A stretch of DNA of 64,000 nucleotides from an uncultured Dehalococcoidia bacterium (GTDB lineage Bacteria; Chloroflexota; Dehalococcoidia; Lucifugimonadales; UBA3495). The notes below the pieces were generated by a model, which worked only from the letters and a program-made list of their open reading frames with translations, was not told the origin of the DNA and made no database searches. Both the position numbers and the translations under genes were made by a program. Positions within the stretch are counted from its first letter, which is position 1, and each line of letters opens with the position of its first letter. This document shows positions 16,135-25,327 of this stretch, one piece after another. The DNA lies in NCBI GenBank assembly GCA_958296225.1, contig OY282456.1:744001-808000 (forward strand). Reading direction: 5' to 3'.

Positions 16135-16839
16135 TCACAAGCCTATTTCTGCAAGATAGCGTGACGGCAGACAGGGTTCTCCTAGTATGCTGTTGTTGAC
16201 TATGAAATACAGGTGGCGCCGCGCCCGTGTCATAGCGACATAAAACAGGCGACGTTCTTGCTCGTGCTGGTCATCGGTCTTAGCCAGTTTGCTGGGCCAT
16301 ATTCCGTCATTCGCGTCCAAAATAACAACAGCGTCAAATTCTTTGCCTTTGGCACGGAGGGCGGTCATCAAGTGTAATGGTAGCTTCCATTCGGGTTCCT
16401 CGTTTTCTCTTTCGGTGTCAGCCTCAGGAGGAGTGAGGGCCAATGTAGCGATAGCCTTTTCAATATCGCGGTAGTAATTGTTGAAGTTGTCGCCGTACCG
16501 ACTCGCATAATCGCTAAGATACAAAAACGGGGGATCTGTGTAGAAAATATCCTCCAGTGACTTGCCGTAATCCTTCTGCAAGCCCTCGAAATTTTGGCTG
16601 ACAGCCCGTATCGCCCTAGATACAGTGCCAGAATTGACCAGTGGCATTATCTTCTCAAGGAAATCCCAGCTCATCTTGCCGCCAGTATTCCTACCCTTAA
16701 GCAGGCCAGCGTAGTTAGATAGCGCATATACCGCATCGAGCAGTGTCACCGGCGATTTAGAGTATAGATACTTCTGCAAAGAGCTGCGGTCTCTGCTGGA
16801 CAGAGGATACCTCTTCACTAGCCGGGACGCTACGAGGGT
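16135..16839 (-). pseudogene. UvrD/PcrA-type helicase, C-terminal remnant
   Basis: About 235 residues open from an upstream TAA (16842-16840) to a stop at 16135. Only the end of superfamily 1 helicase domain 2 is present: motif V as TALRAKGKEFDAVVILDAN and motif VI as ERRLFYVAMTRARRHLYF. Walker A, Walker B and the other N-terminal motifs are absent, and nothing helicase-like lies upstream. The first possible start is a GTG. It cannot hydrolyse ATP alone, so it is best read as the leftover of a deleted gene. Lower GC than its neighbours hints at foreign origin. Confidence 0.75.
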
Positions 16840-16979
16840 TTACCATTTTCCGAATCCACAAGCACTACGGGCAGGGTTGCACGCTACTAGATTTGGACGG
16901 CAGAATAACAGACGCTACCAAGGTTCGCAAGTCTGCGATAGCTATTTTGAGCTGTGCCTATCGCTGGGAGGAATTTGCA

Positions 16980-18659
16980 ATGAGCAATAGCATTGAAACT
17001 TTAACCGACCACGCCATCCGCCAGTATTGGGACTTTTTGCCCACCGCCGGCAGCCGCATCGGGCAGCACGAGTACGACGGCCGGTTGCCCGACTTTTCCG
17101 CCGGCCGCATCCGCCGCCGCGTTGAGGAGCTGCATCAGTCGCTGGCCCAGCTGTATGCGTTGCCGGCCGAACCTAACGACGACAAAATGGCCGACCTCTC
17201 GCGCCGTCTGCTGGATATGTTCCTGCGGCGAGAGCTGTTCAATCTGGAAGAGCTGCGGACGCTGTACAACAACCCCCAGCGGCAGGTTGGCTATCTGGGC
17301 GTTGGTGGCTACGTGCAGCGGGACTATGCGCCGTTGCCGGAGCGCATCCGCTCGGCGACGGCGGCGCTGCGGCAGGCTCCCGATTTTCTGGCGACACTGG
17401 ATGCGCTGACCGAGCCGGAGTTGGGGGAACCCATCCGCGATATGGCAGTGGAAGCCTACCGTGGAATGGCGTCCTTCTATCGCACCGGGCTGGCGGAGGC
17501 GTCTGCCCAATGCGCCGCCGTCGCCCCGGACATAGCCGCCGATTTTGACCGCGCCCGTGAAATCGCCGCCGCCGCCGTAAGCGGGTTTGCGGAACGGCTG
17601 CAAGCCCGTCAGGTACGCCCGGAGTTCGCCATCGGCGCGGATTTGTACCGCCGGATGCTGGCGGTGAGCGAGGGAGTCAACACGCCGCTGGCCGACATCC
17701 TGTCCATCGGGCAGGCCAACTTGGAAGCAAACCTGCGGCGGCTGGACGAAGCGGCGGCCCGTCTGCTGTCTCCCCGTCTGCTGTCTCAGGGAACGGCGCC
17801 GGGCAAGTCGGTGCGGGAAGCGGTGGCGCAGGTGAGCGCGAATCATCCCACCGCCGAGGCTCTGATACCGGAGACGCGGGATCTACTGGAAGACATCCGG
17901 CAAGCGCTGGTTGACCATGACATCATCGGCTTGCCGTCGGAGGAACGCTGCCAAGTTACGGAAACGCCGTCCTATATGCGCTACGCTTTCGCCGCCATGG
18001 ACTCGCCGGGCGGCCTGGAGCAGATGGCGACCGAGGCATTCTATTACGTAACGCCCGTGGAACCGGACTGGACGCCGCGCCAGCAGGAGGAATGGCTGAG
18101 CAACTTCAACTACCACACGCTGAAAATCGTCAGCATCCACGAGGTCTATCCCGGCCATTACGTCCACAACCTGCACAACCGCCACGGGCGGGCGCTGCCG
18201 CTAATCAACCGGGTGGCAACATCGTATGCGTTCAGCGAGGGCTGGGCGCACTACGCGGAAGAGATGATGCTGGAAACGGAGTACGGGCGCCATGACCCGG
18301 CGCTGTGGCTAACCCAACTGCTGGAAGCCCTGGTGCGCAACTGCCGCTACCTGTGCTCGCTGGGGATGCACACGCAGGGGATGACGGTGGACGAGGCCAC
18401 CCAATTCTTCCAGGCCCACGCCTACATGGAGGAGCACCCGGCCCGCCGGGAAGCCCTGCGGGGCACCTTCGACCCCGGCTATCTGAACTATACGCTGGGC
18501 AAGTTGATGCTGCTGAAACTGCGGCGGGACTGGCGGCGGCAGGAAGGGTCGGCATACAGCCGGCGGCAGTTCCACGACGCCGCGCTATCCTGGGGCGCGC
18601 CGCCCGTGCCGCTGTTGCGGGGGGTAATGCTGAGGGAACCGGGGGATGCGATATTGTAA
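16980..18659 (+). CDS. DUF885 family protein (putative metallopeptidase-like)
   Basis: 559 residues, typical for the family. The start at 16980 is chosen for GGAGG (16967-16971); the frame is open further upstream without family similarity. The DUF885 hallmark H387-EVYPGH (HExxPGH) is present with EGWAHYAEEMMLE downstream, a gluzincin-like metal site. The C-terminal GTFDPGYLNYTLGKLM region is also conserved. No signal peptide is visible, so it is likely cytoplasmic. The substrate is unknown for the family; peptidase activity is presumed from the motif. Confidence 0.85.
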   Translation: MSNSIETLTDHAIRQYWDFLPTAGSRIGQHEYDGRLPDFSAGRIRRRVEELHQSLAQLYALPAEPNDDKMADLSRRLLDMFLRRELFNLEELRTLYNNPQRQVGYLGVGGYVQRDYAPLPERIRSATAALRQAPDFLATLDALTEPELGEPIRDMAVEAYRGMASFYRTGLAEASAQCAAVAPDIAADFDRAREIAAAAVSGFAERLQARQVRPEFAIGADLYRRMLAVSEGVNTPLADILSIGQANLEANLRRLDEAAARLLSPRLLSQGTAPGKSVREAVAQVSANHPTAEALIPETRDLLEDIRQALVDHDIIGLPSEERCQVTETPSYMRYAFAAMDSPGGLEQMATEAFYYVTPVEPDWTPRQQEEWLSNFNYHTLKIVSIHEVYPGHYVHNLHNRHGRALPLINRVATSYAFSEGWAHYAEEMMLETEYGRHDPALWLTQLLEALVRNCRYLCSLGMHTQGMTVDEATQFFQAHAYMEEHPARREALRGTFDPGYLNYTLGKLMLLKLRRDWRRQEGSAYSRRQFHDAALSWGAPPVPLLRGVMLREPGDAIL

Positions 18660-18807
18660 CTTTTCTGGCAAATCGCCAGATACGATGCCCGATTCCTGAC
18701 ATACCGCACCCGTTCTCCGCCAAATGACGCGCCTGGTCAAGTCCGCGTTATAGCCCTGAAGCTCGCGCCTGTCCGCCAGCAGCGCTGCCTGGGTACAATC
18801 CGTTGTC

Positions 18808-18981
18808 ATGTGCCGGACAAAGGAGCTGGAGCTATTGGAAAACCCGGAGACCATCGGCGGCGAGCCGGCGCTGCCGGGGTTTGTGTTTGAAGTGTGGCGG
18901 CGAGTTTTTGCGCTGCCCCCCGGCGCAGCAGGAACAGGTGCTGCGACATCCGCCCCCATCGCCCAAAATTGGTATCATTAA
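18808..18981 (+). pseudogene. Uma2 nuclease, C-terminal fragment
   Basis: A 57-residue frame beginning ATG 18808. Residues 7-36 (LELLENPETIGGEPALPGF, then VFEVWRRVFAL) match the C-termini of the Uma2 proteins at 28131 and 28835 (ELLENPETISGEPVLPGF). The nuclease core is missing. The end reads into unrelated sequence and stops 19 bases before the AAA ATPase gene, so it is a deletion remnant. Confidence 0.75.
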
Positions 18982-18999
18982 GGACGTTGGAGGCTTGAT

Positions 19000-20307
19000 A
19001 TGCTCAACCGCATTCACATCAAAGGTTACAAGTCCCTGGTCAACGTCGAAGTGCGGCTTGCCCCGCTTACCCTGCTTTTCGGTCCCAATGCCGCCGGCAA
19101 AAGCAACTTTCTGGATGCGCTGCAACTACTCTCGGGCTTGGCCACCGGACGGACTCTGAACGATGCTTTTGCTCCGCCCTACCGCGGCAAGCCGCTGGAA
19201 TCTTTCACCGTGGACGAAAACGGCATCAGCGGTCTGATGGAGAGAGAACGGCTGGTTTTTTCCATTGAAGCCGATTTGTGCCTGTCCGACCGGATTGTTG
19301 ATTCCGTCAATCGCCACATACAGGAAATGCGTCGCCCCAGTGGGGGCAACCGTCCTGCGGAAACGGTCAACCGTCCCGCAGTGCGGGAGCGCAACCTGCG
19401 CTATCGGGTGGAGGTTGAGATGCTGCCGCGCTCCGGCATCCTGCGTGTGACCGACGAATACCTGGCGGCGCTGAACGCGAGGGGCGAAACGGCCCGCAAC
19501 CGCAGTCCTTTCATTGACCGTCAGGCCGAGAAAATTCGTCTGCGTCTGGAAGGCCAGGCGCACCCCACGGATTATGACCGCTATCTTGACCACACCATAA
19601 TCTCAATGCCGCACTACCCGCCGCATTATCCCCACCTGGTGGCGGCGCGGCAGGAATTGGCCAGTTGGACGTTCTTTTATTTTGAGCCGCGGGAACGGAT
19701 GCGCGCCGCCAATCCGGTCAAGGAAGTCCGCCATATCGGGCTGATGGGAGAGGATTTGGCCGCCTTTCTTAATACCTTGCACGCGCACAATCCCAGGCAA
19801 TTTGCGGCGGTTGAAAAGGCGTTGCGCACATTGATGCCGAATATGGACGGCATTGAAGTGGACATCAGCGACTTGGGAGAGGTAGAACTTCGCCTGAAAG
19901 AGAATGGAGTAGCCATACCGGCCCGCGTCCTCTCCGAAGGCACCTTGCGCCTGTTGGGGCTGCTGGCGCTTACCGGCGCCGCCAATCCGCCGTCGCTGGT
20001 AGGATTCGAAGAACCCGAAAACGGCGTCCATCCACGCCGGATAAAGATGATTGCCGAACTGCTCAATACCCGTTCCAGCGTTGGGCAGAGCCAGTATATC
20101 GTTACAACGCACTCCCCGCTGTTGCCGGACCTGCTGCCGGACGATTCTCTGTTCGCCGTGCGCCGCATTGACCGCCGGACGGAAATCGACTCTTTCCTGA
20201 CCTGGGGCCCGCTGGCGCGCCGGCGCGACATTGATAATGCGCTGGATGACCGGGCTACCCACCTTCCGGTATCAGAGCGCATTTTACGCGGTGATTTCGA
20301 TGCGTGA
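19000..20307 (+). CDS. AAA family ATPase (SMC/OLD-like, AAA_21 type)
   Basis: 435 residues. It starts with the RecF/OLD-type N-terminus (IHIKGYKSLVNVEVRL), Walker A GPNAAGKSN (28-36), an ABC-like signature SEGTLRLLGLLAL and Walker B LVGFEEPENGVHP, then the switch TTHSPLLPDLL. No nuclease domain is fused. The next gene overlaps its stop by 8 bases and encodes a TOPRIM-like protein, so the two form a likely complex. Such ATPase plus nuclease-like pairs (OLD, Gabija, PARIS, retron-linked) are frequent in phage defence. The defence role here is inference. Confidence 0.85.
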   Translation: MLNRIHIKGYKSLVNVEVRLAPLTLLFGPNAAGKSNFLDALQLLSGLATGRTLNDAFAPPYRGKPLESFTVDENGISGLMERERLVFSIEADLCLSDRIVDSVNRHIQEMRRPSGGNRPAETVNRPAVRERNLRYRVEVEMLPRSGILRVTDEYLAALNARGETARNRSPFIDRQAEKIRLRLEGQAHPTDYDRYLDHTIISMPHYPPHYPHLVAARQELASWTFFYFEPRERMRAANPVKEVRHIGLMGEDLAAFLNTLHAHNPRQFAAVEKALRTLMPNMDGIEVDISDLGEVELRLKENGVAIPARVLSEGTLRLLGLLALTGAANPPSLVGFEEPENGVHPRRIKMIAELLNTRSSVGQSQYIVTTHSPLLPDLLPDDSLFAVRRIDRRTEIDSFLTWGPLARRRDIDNALDDRATHLPVSERILRGDFDA

Positions 20308-20887
20308 GATAGCCCTGTTCGGCGAGGACTACGCTCACCGATTGGTTATAGGCGCCCTGGTGCAGCGCCTTGCCGAAGAAGCCGGAATCGTCGCCCACCT
20401 TGACTGGAGAAACGCAGTTCGCGGCCACGGGCGGGTCGTCCAGGAGTTCGACGATTACCTGCGCGACCTGAACCGGCAAGGAATCCGTCCCGACCTGATA
20501 ATCGTCGCTACGGACTCCAATTGCAGCGGATTGAACGCGCGCACGCGGGAACTGGAACGGCCCAACGCCCTGGTGCCAATAATTATGGCTATTCCGGACC
20601 CGCATATCGAGCGCTGGCTGCTGCTGGACGGCGCCGCATTCCATGAGGCAGTAGGGCGCGGCTGCGATGCGCCGGACCAAAAATGCGACCGCACCCGTTA
20701 CAAGCGGCTGCTGATTGACGCAGTTTATGCCGCCGGAATTACGCCAAGCATCGGCGGGATTGAGTTTGCAGAGGACATAGTGCGGCAAATGGACATTGAA
20801 CGGGCAATGCAAGCCGACCGGTCACTGCAACGCTTAGTACGGCAAATTCGTCAAACTTTCCGGGAATGGCAGTCGCCATCGTCCTGA
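20300..20887 (+). CDS. DUF4276/TOPRIM-like partner of the AAA ATPase
   Basis: 195 residues from the ATG at 20300, inside the last codons of the ATPase gene. TOPRIM-like pieces: an early acidic residue in IALFGEDYAHR, the strand-acid segment DLIIVATDSNCSG, and IPDPHIERWLLLD, a pattern seen in DUF4276 proteins that sit beside AAA ATPases. A strict DxD is replaced by ATDSN, so the metal site may differ from a standard TOPRIM. It probably acts with the ATPase as effector. The function is not proven. Confidence 0.65.
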   Translation: MREIALFGEDYAHRLVIGALVQRLAEEAGIVAHLDWRNAVRGHGRVVQEFDDYLRDLNRQGIRPDLIIVATDSNCSGLNARTRELERPNALVPIIMAIPDPHIERWLLLDGAAFHEAVGRGCDAPDQKCDRTRYKRLLIDAVYAAGITPSIGGIEFAEDIVRQMDIERAMQADRSLQRLVRQIRQTFREWQSPSS

Positions 20888-20890
20888 TAG

Positions 20891-22300
20891 CTACCGCAGT
20901 GCCAGCATCCGCTCCAGGGCCACCAGCGACTCCCGCTGCATATCGTCCGGCACCATAATCCGGTTCACTACCTGGCCGGCCACCAGGCTTTCCAGCGTCC
21001 ATAGCAGGTAGGCCGGGTGGATGCGGTACATGGTGGAGCAGGGGCAGCTTACCGGGTCCAGGCAGAACACCGTTTTGTCCGGGTTGTGCATCGCCAGCCG
21101 GTTGACCAGGCTGATTTCGGTGCCTACCGCCCACACGGAGCCGGCGGGCGCCTCGTTGATGGTCTTGCGGATTAGTTCGGTGGAGCCGTTCAGATCGGCG
21201 GCGGCAACCGTTTCCCGGGGACATTCGGGATGCACCAGCACGGTTACGTCGGGGTAGCGTTGGCGGGCCGACTCAATCTGCTTGGGGGTAAAGCGGGTAT
21301 GCACCGAGCAATGGCCCTGCCACAGCACCATCCTAGCGGCGCGCAGTTGCTCCGGCGTGTTGCCACCCATTGCTTTGAAAGGATTCCAGACCACCATTTC
21401 ATCCAGAGGGATGCCCAGCTTGAGGGCGGTGTTGCGGCCCAGGTGCTGGTCGGGCAGGAACAGGACGCGGTCGGCCTCGCCGAAGGCCCATTCCAGCACG
21501 GCGGCAGCGTTGGATGAAGTGCAGACTGCGCCGCCGTTGCGTCCGCACAGCGCCTTGATGGCAGCGACGGAGTTCATATAGGTAACGGGCAGGATGCCGC
21601 CGTGGTCGCCCAGCACGTCCTGCAAGTCGCCCCAGGCGTCCTCAACGTCCTGGATGGGGGCCATGTCGGCCATAGAGCAGCCGGCGGTGATGTTGGGCAG
21701 GATGATCTGCTGGTGGCTGCCGGCCAGGATGCAGGCGGTTTCGGCCATAAAGTGGACGCCGCAGAAGATAATGTAATCGACTTCGGGGCGCGAGGCGGCC
21801 TCCTGGCTGAGCAGGAAGGAATCGCCCTGGAAGTCGGCGTACTTGATTATCTCCTCGCGCTGGTAGTGGTGGCCCAGGATGGTAACCGAGTCGCCCAGGG
21901 CGCGGCGCGCGGCGCCGATGCGTTCGTCCAGCTCGGCCGGGGAGCAGGCCAGGTACTCGCCGGGGATTTTCTGCCAGCGCACATTGATGGCCAGTTCTTC
22001 GGCCAGGGACTTGGCGGGCAGTTCGTCCTCCGGCCGGCAAAAGGCGGCGTGCTCAATCTCGGTCAGGGGAATGGTGGGTTGCCGCGTGCGTGTAACCATA
22101 AGTGTCGTTTCCTTTTTGCTGGCTGGCGGTGGCAGCAGGCCGGCGCCAATCAGACCTTGTTCCTCGCCTGTCTTCCAGTATGTCCGCCACGCGCTTGCTA
22201 AATCTGCCGCCTGCGACGGCTCGGCTTCGCCGACGGCCACATCATCGTTAGTAATGCCGCTCAGTTCCGTGCCAAACCGGTCAATGTTCCAAGTGGCCAT
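20891..22300 (-). CDS. nadA: Quinolinate synthase NadA with an N-terminal extension
   Basis: 469 residues if started at the ATG at 22300, which has GGGAGGG five bases upstream and lies one base past the stop of the ART gene. Canonical NadA appears to begin near the Met at 22099 (402 residues, AAAGGAAA upstream). Family motifs seen: TILGHHYQR, FCGVHFMAETACIL, LPDQHLGRNTA, HPECPRETVAAAD and DPVSCPCSTMYRIHP, which supply the three cysteines of the 4Fe-4S cluster. It condenses iminoaspartate with dihydroxyacetone phosphate in NAD synthesis. The 67-residue leader (MATWNIDRFGTELSG onward) is not part of known NadA. Confidence 0.92.
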   Translation of the reverse strand: MATWNIDRFGTELSGITNDDVAVGEAEPSQAADLASAWRTYWKTGEEQGLIGAGLLPPPASKKETTLMVTRTRQPTIPLTEIEHAAFCRPEDELPAKSLAEELAINVRWQKIPGEYLACSPAELDERIGAARRALGDSVTILGHHYQREEIIKYADFQGDSFLLSQEAASRPEVDYIIFCGVHFMAETACILAGSHQQIILPNITAGCSMADMAPIQDVEDAWGDLQDVLGDHGGILPVTYMNSVAAIKALCGRNGGAVCTSSNAAAVLEWAFGEADRVLFLPDQHLGRNTALKLGIPLDEMVVWNPFKAMGGNTPEQLRAARMVLWQGHCSVHTRFTPKQIESARQRYPDVTVLVHPECPRETVAAADLNGSTELIRKTINEAPAGSVWAVGTEISLVNRLAMHNPDKTVFCLDPVSCPCSTMYRIHPAYLLWTLESLVAGQVVNRIMVPDDMQRESLVALERMLALR

Positions 22301-22301
22301 T

Positions 22302-22931
22302 TTACCCTCCCATATCGACATCGCCAACCAGCACGTTCTTGATTGAAGTCCAGGTTAGGTTGCCTGTGCCGCTTTCAATGTACGGGAACTGCGCGTTGTG
22401 GTATTGACTGGTGAAGTTGATGCGCACTCCTGGGGGCAGAATCACCTCATACTCGCGCTTATTTGTTATTATAACCGGAATCGCTCGGGGTATTCGCAGT
22501 TGCATAAAATACTCGCCTGTTGCGAACCGCACTCCCACCTCTCGGCTGATGGACGTTGACGTGAACGCTGTCGCATTGATGGACCTTCCGGGTACATAAA
22601 CATCAGGGTTTCTGATGGAATTGATACCTCGGAACACGACTATACTCTGAGATAAAGGGCGCATATCATGCAGAATCTCAGCGACAATTTCTCTGATATC
22701 TTCCGCTTTGAGATAAATATGTGTGAACCCGGCTTCAGGATTGTTGAGATAGGAGTTGATGGCCTTATAATCGTCGCTGATGTACCTGCTGACCCCGATA
22801 CTCAAGCGCTCCTCTGCCCGGTAGTCGGGCAATTCCTCAAAGTGAAGGGATGCGTTGTAGTTGCACCAGGCGGCCGCTATTTTCAATTCCGGGGGCGCGG
22901 CATCGTCGTAAATACGGTCGCTGTCGCCCAT
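22302..22931 (-). CDS. ADP-ribosyltransferase exoenzyme-like protein (R-S-E class)
   Basis: 209 residues. It carries the three signatures of the VIP2/iota-type ADP-ribosyltransferase fold: the first-strand Arg in VVFRGIN (R101), the S-T-S motif in AFTSTSIS (125-127), and the E-x-E pair in REYEVILPPG (E160, E162). All NAD-binding and catalytic residues are present. No signal peptide or translocation domain is seen, so it would act inside the cell unless delivered otherwise. It lies 28 bases after miaB and abuts nadA. The target is unknown; a toxin role is inference. Confidence 0.78.
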   Translation of the reverse strand: MGDSDRIYDDAAPPELKIAAAWCNYNASLHFEELPDYRAEERLSIGVSRYISDDYKAINSYLNNPEAGFTHIYLKAEDIREIVAEILHDMRPLSQSIVVFRGINSIRNPDVYVPGRSINATAFTSTSISREVGVRFATGEYFMQLRIPRAIPVIITNKREYEVILPPGVRINFTSQYHNAQFPYIESGTGNLTWTSIKNVLVGDVDMGG

Positions 22932-22959
22932 GAAAATTCACTGAACCGAAACCGGTTCG

Positions 22960-24252
22960 CTACGCCATCACGCCGGACAGCGACCAAGGCCCGGTTCGGG
23001 TGATGCGGACGTTGAGCAGCCGGCCGGCCAAGTCGTCGCCGGGGGCCGCGTCGTCGGGAATGTCAAAATAGACCAGCTTGTTGCCGCGGGTGCGCCCTGT
23101 CCAGCGGCCCCGCTTGCGGTTTTCGGCCAGCACCGGCACGGTGTCGTCCAGGTAGGCGGCGTTGATGCCGGTGAGGATGCTTTCCTGCAGTGTTTCCAGC
23201 CCTTTCAGCCGCCGCTGTTTTTCATCCGGCGCAACGTCGTCGTCCATCGTGCGGGCGGCGATGGTGCCGGGGCGGGTGGAGTAGGCGGCGCCGTGAACCT
23301 TGTCAAAGCGCAGGTCGTTCACCAGCTGCAGCGTGTTCTGGTACTGGCGCTCGGTTTCGCCGGGGAAGCCCACGATGATGTCGGTGCTGACGGTAACGTC
23401 GGGGATGGCGTCGCGGATTTCGCTGATGATGTCGCGGTACTCGGCGGTGGTGTAGGGGCGGCGCATCCGCTGCAGCACGTCGTCGTCGCCGGACTGGACG
23501 GGCAGGTTGATATGTTCGCAGACTTTGGGCAGGTCGGCCACAGACCGGATGATGCGGCGGCTCATATAGGATGGGTGGGAGGTGAGAAAGCGGATGCGCT
23601 CCAGGCCGTCAACGTCGTTGAGCCGGGCAAACAGGTCGGCCAGGTCGTGGCCGTCGTCCCGGTCGTGGCCGTAAGCATCTACCGTCTGGCCGAGGACGGT
23701 AACCTCGCGGACACCGCGGGCGGACAGCAGCTCCACCTCGTGGGCGATGTCGTCCACCGAGCGGCTTACCTGCCGGCCCCGGCGGTAGGGGATGATGCAG
23801 AAGGTACACATCAAATCGCAGCCGTGGATGATAGGCACGTAGGTTGCCACGTCGGGCTGTTGGGGCGCCAGCGAGCCGACGCAGCCCTGCCAGTCCCGGC
23901 CCAGCCGTTCGCCCACCAGCTCCAGCAGCGGTTCAAACTGCTGGGGACGCAGGAACAGGTCAACGTGGGGGAAGCGGCGCCGCAGCTCCTCGGTGCGCGG
24001 GCCGACCATGCAGCCGGTGAGGGCCAGCACCGAGTCGGGCCGCTTTTTACGCAGCGGCTGGGTCAGGTTCAGGGTGCCGGTAACTTTGTCCTCGGCGCTC
24101 TGCCGGACGACACAGGAATTGAGCACCACCACGTCGGCATCGGCGGGGCGCGCCGCCGCGCTGAGGCCCAGCTGCTCTAGCGCCGACCCCAGGCGCGCGG
24201 AGTCGGCGGCATTCATCTGGCAGCCAATAGTCCAGATGTGATAGGTCTGCAT
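22960..24252 (-). CDS. miaB: tRNA-2-methylthio-N6-isopentenyladenosine synthase MiaB
   Basis: 430 residues. It has the N-terminal UPF0004 domain with three cluster cysteines (TIGCQMN, LNSCVVR, LTGCMV), the radical-SAM C-x3-C-x2-C (HGCDLMCTFCIIPYRRG) and the C-terminal TRAM domain (RTRGNKLVYF). It adds the methylthio group to ms2i6A37 of tRNAs reading UNN codons. It needs Fe-S clusters, linking it to the suf operon. It is the first gene of the miaB-ART-nadA run, downstream of the tRNA gene. Confidence 0.95.
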   Translation of the reverse strand: MQTYHIWTIGCQMNAADSARLGSALEQLGLSAAARPADADVVVLNSCVVRQSAEDKVTGTLNLTQPLRKKRPDSVLALTGCMVGPRTEELRRRFPHVDLFLRPQQFEPLLELVGERLGRDWQGCVGSLAPQQPDVATYVPIIHGCDLMCTFCIIPYRRGRQVSRSVDDIAHEVELLSARGVREVTVLGQTVDAYGHDRDDGHDLADLFARLNDVDGLERIRFLTSHPSYMSRRIIRSVADLPKVCEHINLPVQSGDDDVLQRMRRPYTTAEYRDIISEIRDAIPDVTVSTDIIVGFPGETERQYQNTLQLVNDLRFDKVHGAAYSTRPGTIAARTMDDDVAPDEKQRRLKGLETLQESILTGINAAYLDDTVPVLAENRKRGRWTGRTRGNKLVYFDIPDDAAPGDDLAGRLLNVRITRTGPWSLSGVMA

Positions 24253-24311
24253 TCGGCTTCAGTCCCGTGTTCGCAGGGGGTGCCCGGGGCAAATGCCGAC
24301 CGGGTGGTTGC

Positions 24312-24403
24312 TGGCGGAGGGAGTGGGATTCGAACCCACGATCCCGGTTTCCCAGGATAAGCGCTTAGCAGGCGCCCGCACTAGACCACTATGCGATCCC
24401 TCC
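24312..24403 (-). tRNA. tRNA-Ser (GCU anticodon)
   Basis: Read on the minus strand from 24403: a 7-bp acceptor stem (GGAGGGA with TCCCTCC), anticodon loop CTGCTAA giving GCU, a long class II variable arm, the T-loop GTTCGAATC, discriminator G and an encoded CCA (24314-24312). Long variable arm and G73 are serine identity features. It decodes AGC/AGU. Confidence 0.95.
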
Positions 24404-24424
24404 CGTCCCTGCTGGGTAATGCCA

Positions 24425-24453
24425 ATTATAGCCTATTGTGCCGCGCGTTACAA
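24425..24453 (-). promoter_or_regulatory. tRNA-Ser promoter
   Basis: On the minus strand, TTGTAA (24453-24448), a 17-base spacer and a perfect TATAAT (24430-24425), placing transcription start about 15 bases before the tRNA. Confidence 0.8.
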
Positions 24454-24501
24454 ACGGGCCCGGCGCCGCTAACGCGAAAATGGAAAATGGCGGAATGAGG
24501 G

Positions 24502-24530
24502 TTTATCCCGCTGCCGGCGCGCCGTATAAT
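24502..24530 (+). promoter_or_regulatory. Promoter for the bicupin gene
   Basis: A perfect TATAAT (24525-24530) with a weak TTTATC (24502-24507) 17 bases upstream, 72 bases before the cupin start. Confidence 0.5.
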
Positions 24531-24602
24531 CACCGCGGGAATCAGCCTTTACATTAGCCATCGCAATCACCCAATCGCAGTCACTCAATTGAGGAGCCGA
24601 TT

Positions 24603-25307
24603 ATGGAACCCATCATCCGCAATGTCAGCAGCTATCCCGCCGGCGCGCCGGCGCGGCTCATCGGCGCCGACGACAACCCGCCGCTGGTTACGCTGGCCTA
24701 CTCGGTCATTGAACCCGGCGGAACCAGCGCGCACCACATCCACGAATGGGAGCATGAAGTCTATATCATTGAGGGGAGCGGCACCCTGGTGGCCGACGGC
24801 CAGGAGTATCCCGTCCGGGCCGGCGACGCTATGTTCATCCCGCCGCTGGTGGACCACGTTACCCGCAACGACGGCGACGGCGACATTCGTCGCATCGAAA
24901 TCAACCCCATCTCCGCCGCCAGCGGCCACGCCCGGCCCGGCGGCAGCGAACCCGGCGCCGGCGCGCCGCCCGTCATCCGCAATCATGCCGACCTGAACGC
25001 CGAAACCGGCCATACCCTGCTGGGCGGGCGCGACGGCTGCCCCAACTACCTGATGCTCTACAACGGCGCCATGCCGCCCGGCGCGGTCAGCCACCCGGAA
25101 ACCGGCGGCCACAACCACGAGTGGGAGCATACCGTTTTCGTCCTGGAGGGTTCGGGTACGCTGGTGGTATCGGGCACGGATTACACCGTAACCGCCGGCG
25201 ACGCCGTGCTGGTGCCGCCGGGCGAACATCACCAGTGGAAAAACGAAACCGACGCCCCGATGCTGCGCGTAACCTTCAACGACATCAAGTCGGAAGGCCA
25301 CGGCTAG
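24603..25307 (+). CDS. Tandem cupin (bicupin) protein
   Basis: 234 residues after a GAGGAG ribosome site. Two cupin domains, about residues 30-100 and 145-225, each have the metal motif (HHIHEWEHEVYIIEGSGTL and HNHEWEHTVFVLEGSGTLVV) and a matching second motif (AGDAMFIPPLVDH and AGDAVLVPPGEHH). Both domains keep their histidines and glutamate, so both should bind metal. Bicupins include oxalate decarboxylases, gentisate dioxygenases and sugar isomerases. The sequence does not single out one reaction. It is flanked by a convergent Uma2 gene. Confidence 0.85.
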   Translation: MEPIIRNVSSYPAGAPARLIGADDNPPLVTLAYSVIEPGGTSAHHIHEWEHEVYIIEGSGTLVADGQEYPVRAGDAMFIPPLVDHVTRNDGDGDIRRIEINPISAASGHARPGGSEPGAGAPPVIRNHADLNAETGHTLLGGRDGCPNYLMLYNGAMPPGAVSHPETGGHNHEWEHTVFVLEGSGTLVVSGTDYTVTAGDAVLVPPGEHHQWKNETDAPMLRVTFNDIKSEGHG

Positions 25308-25327
25308 CCTGGCTCTCCCCAAGCGGT

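Noticed and set aside
16135..16839. UvrD-like frame as a functional small helicase
   Set aside because: Walker A and motifs Ia-IV are absent; only motifs V and VI remain.
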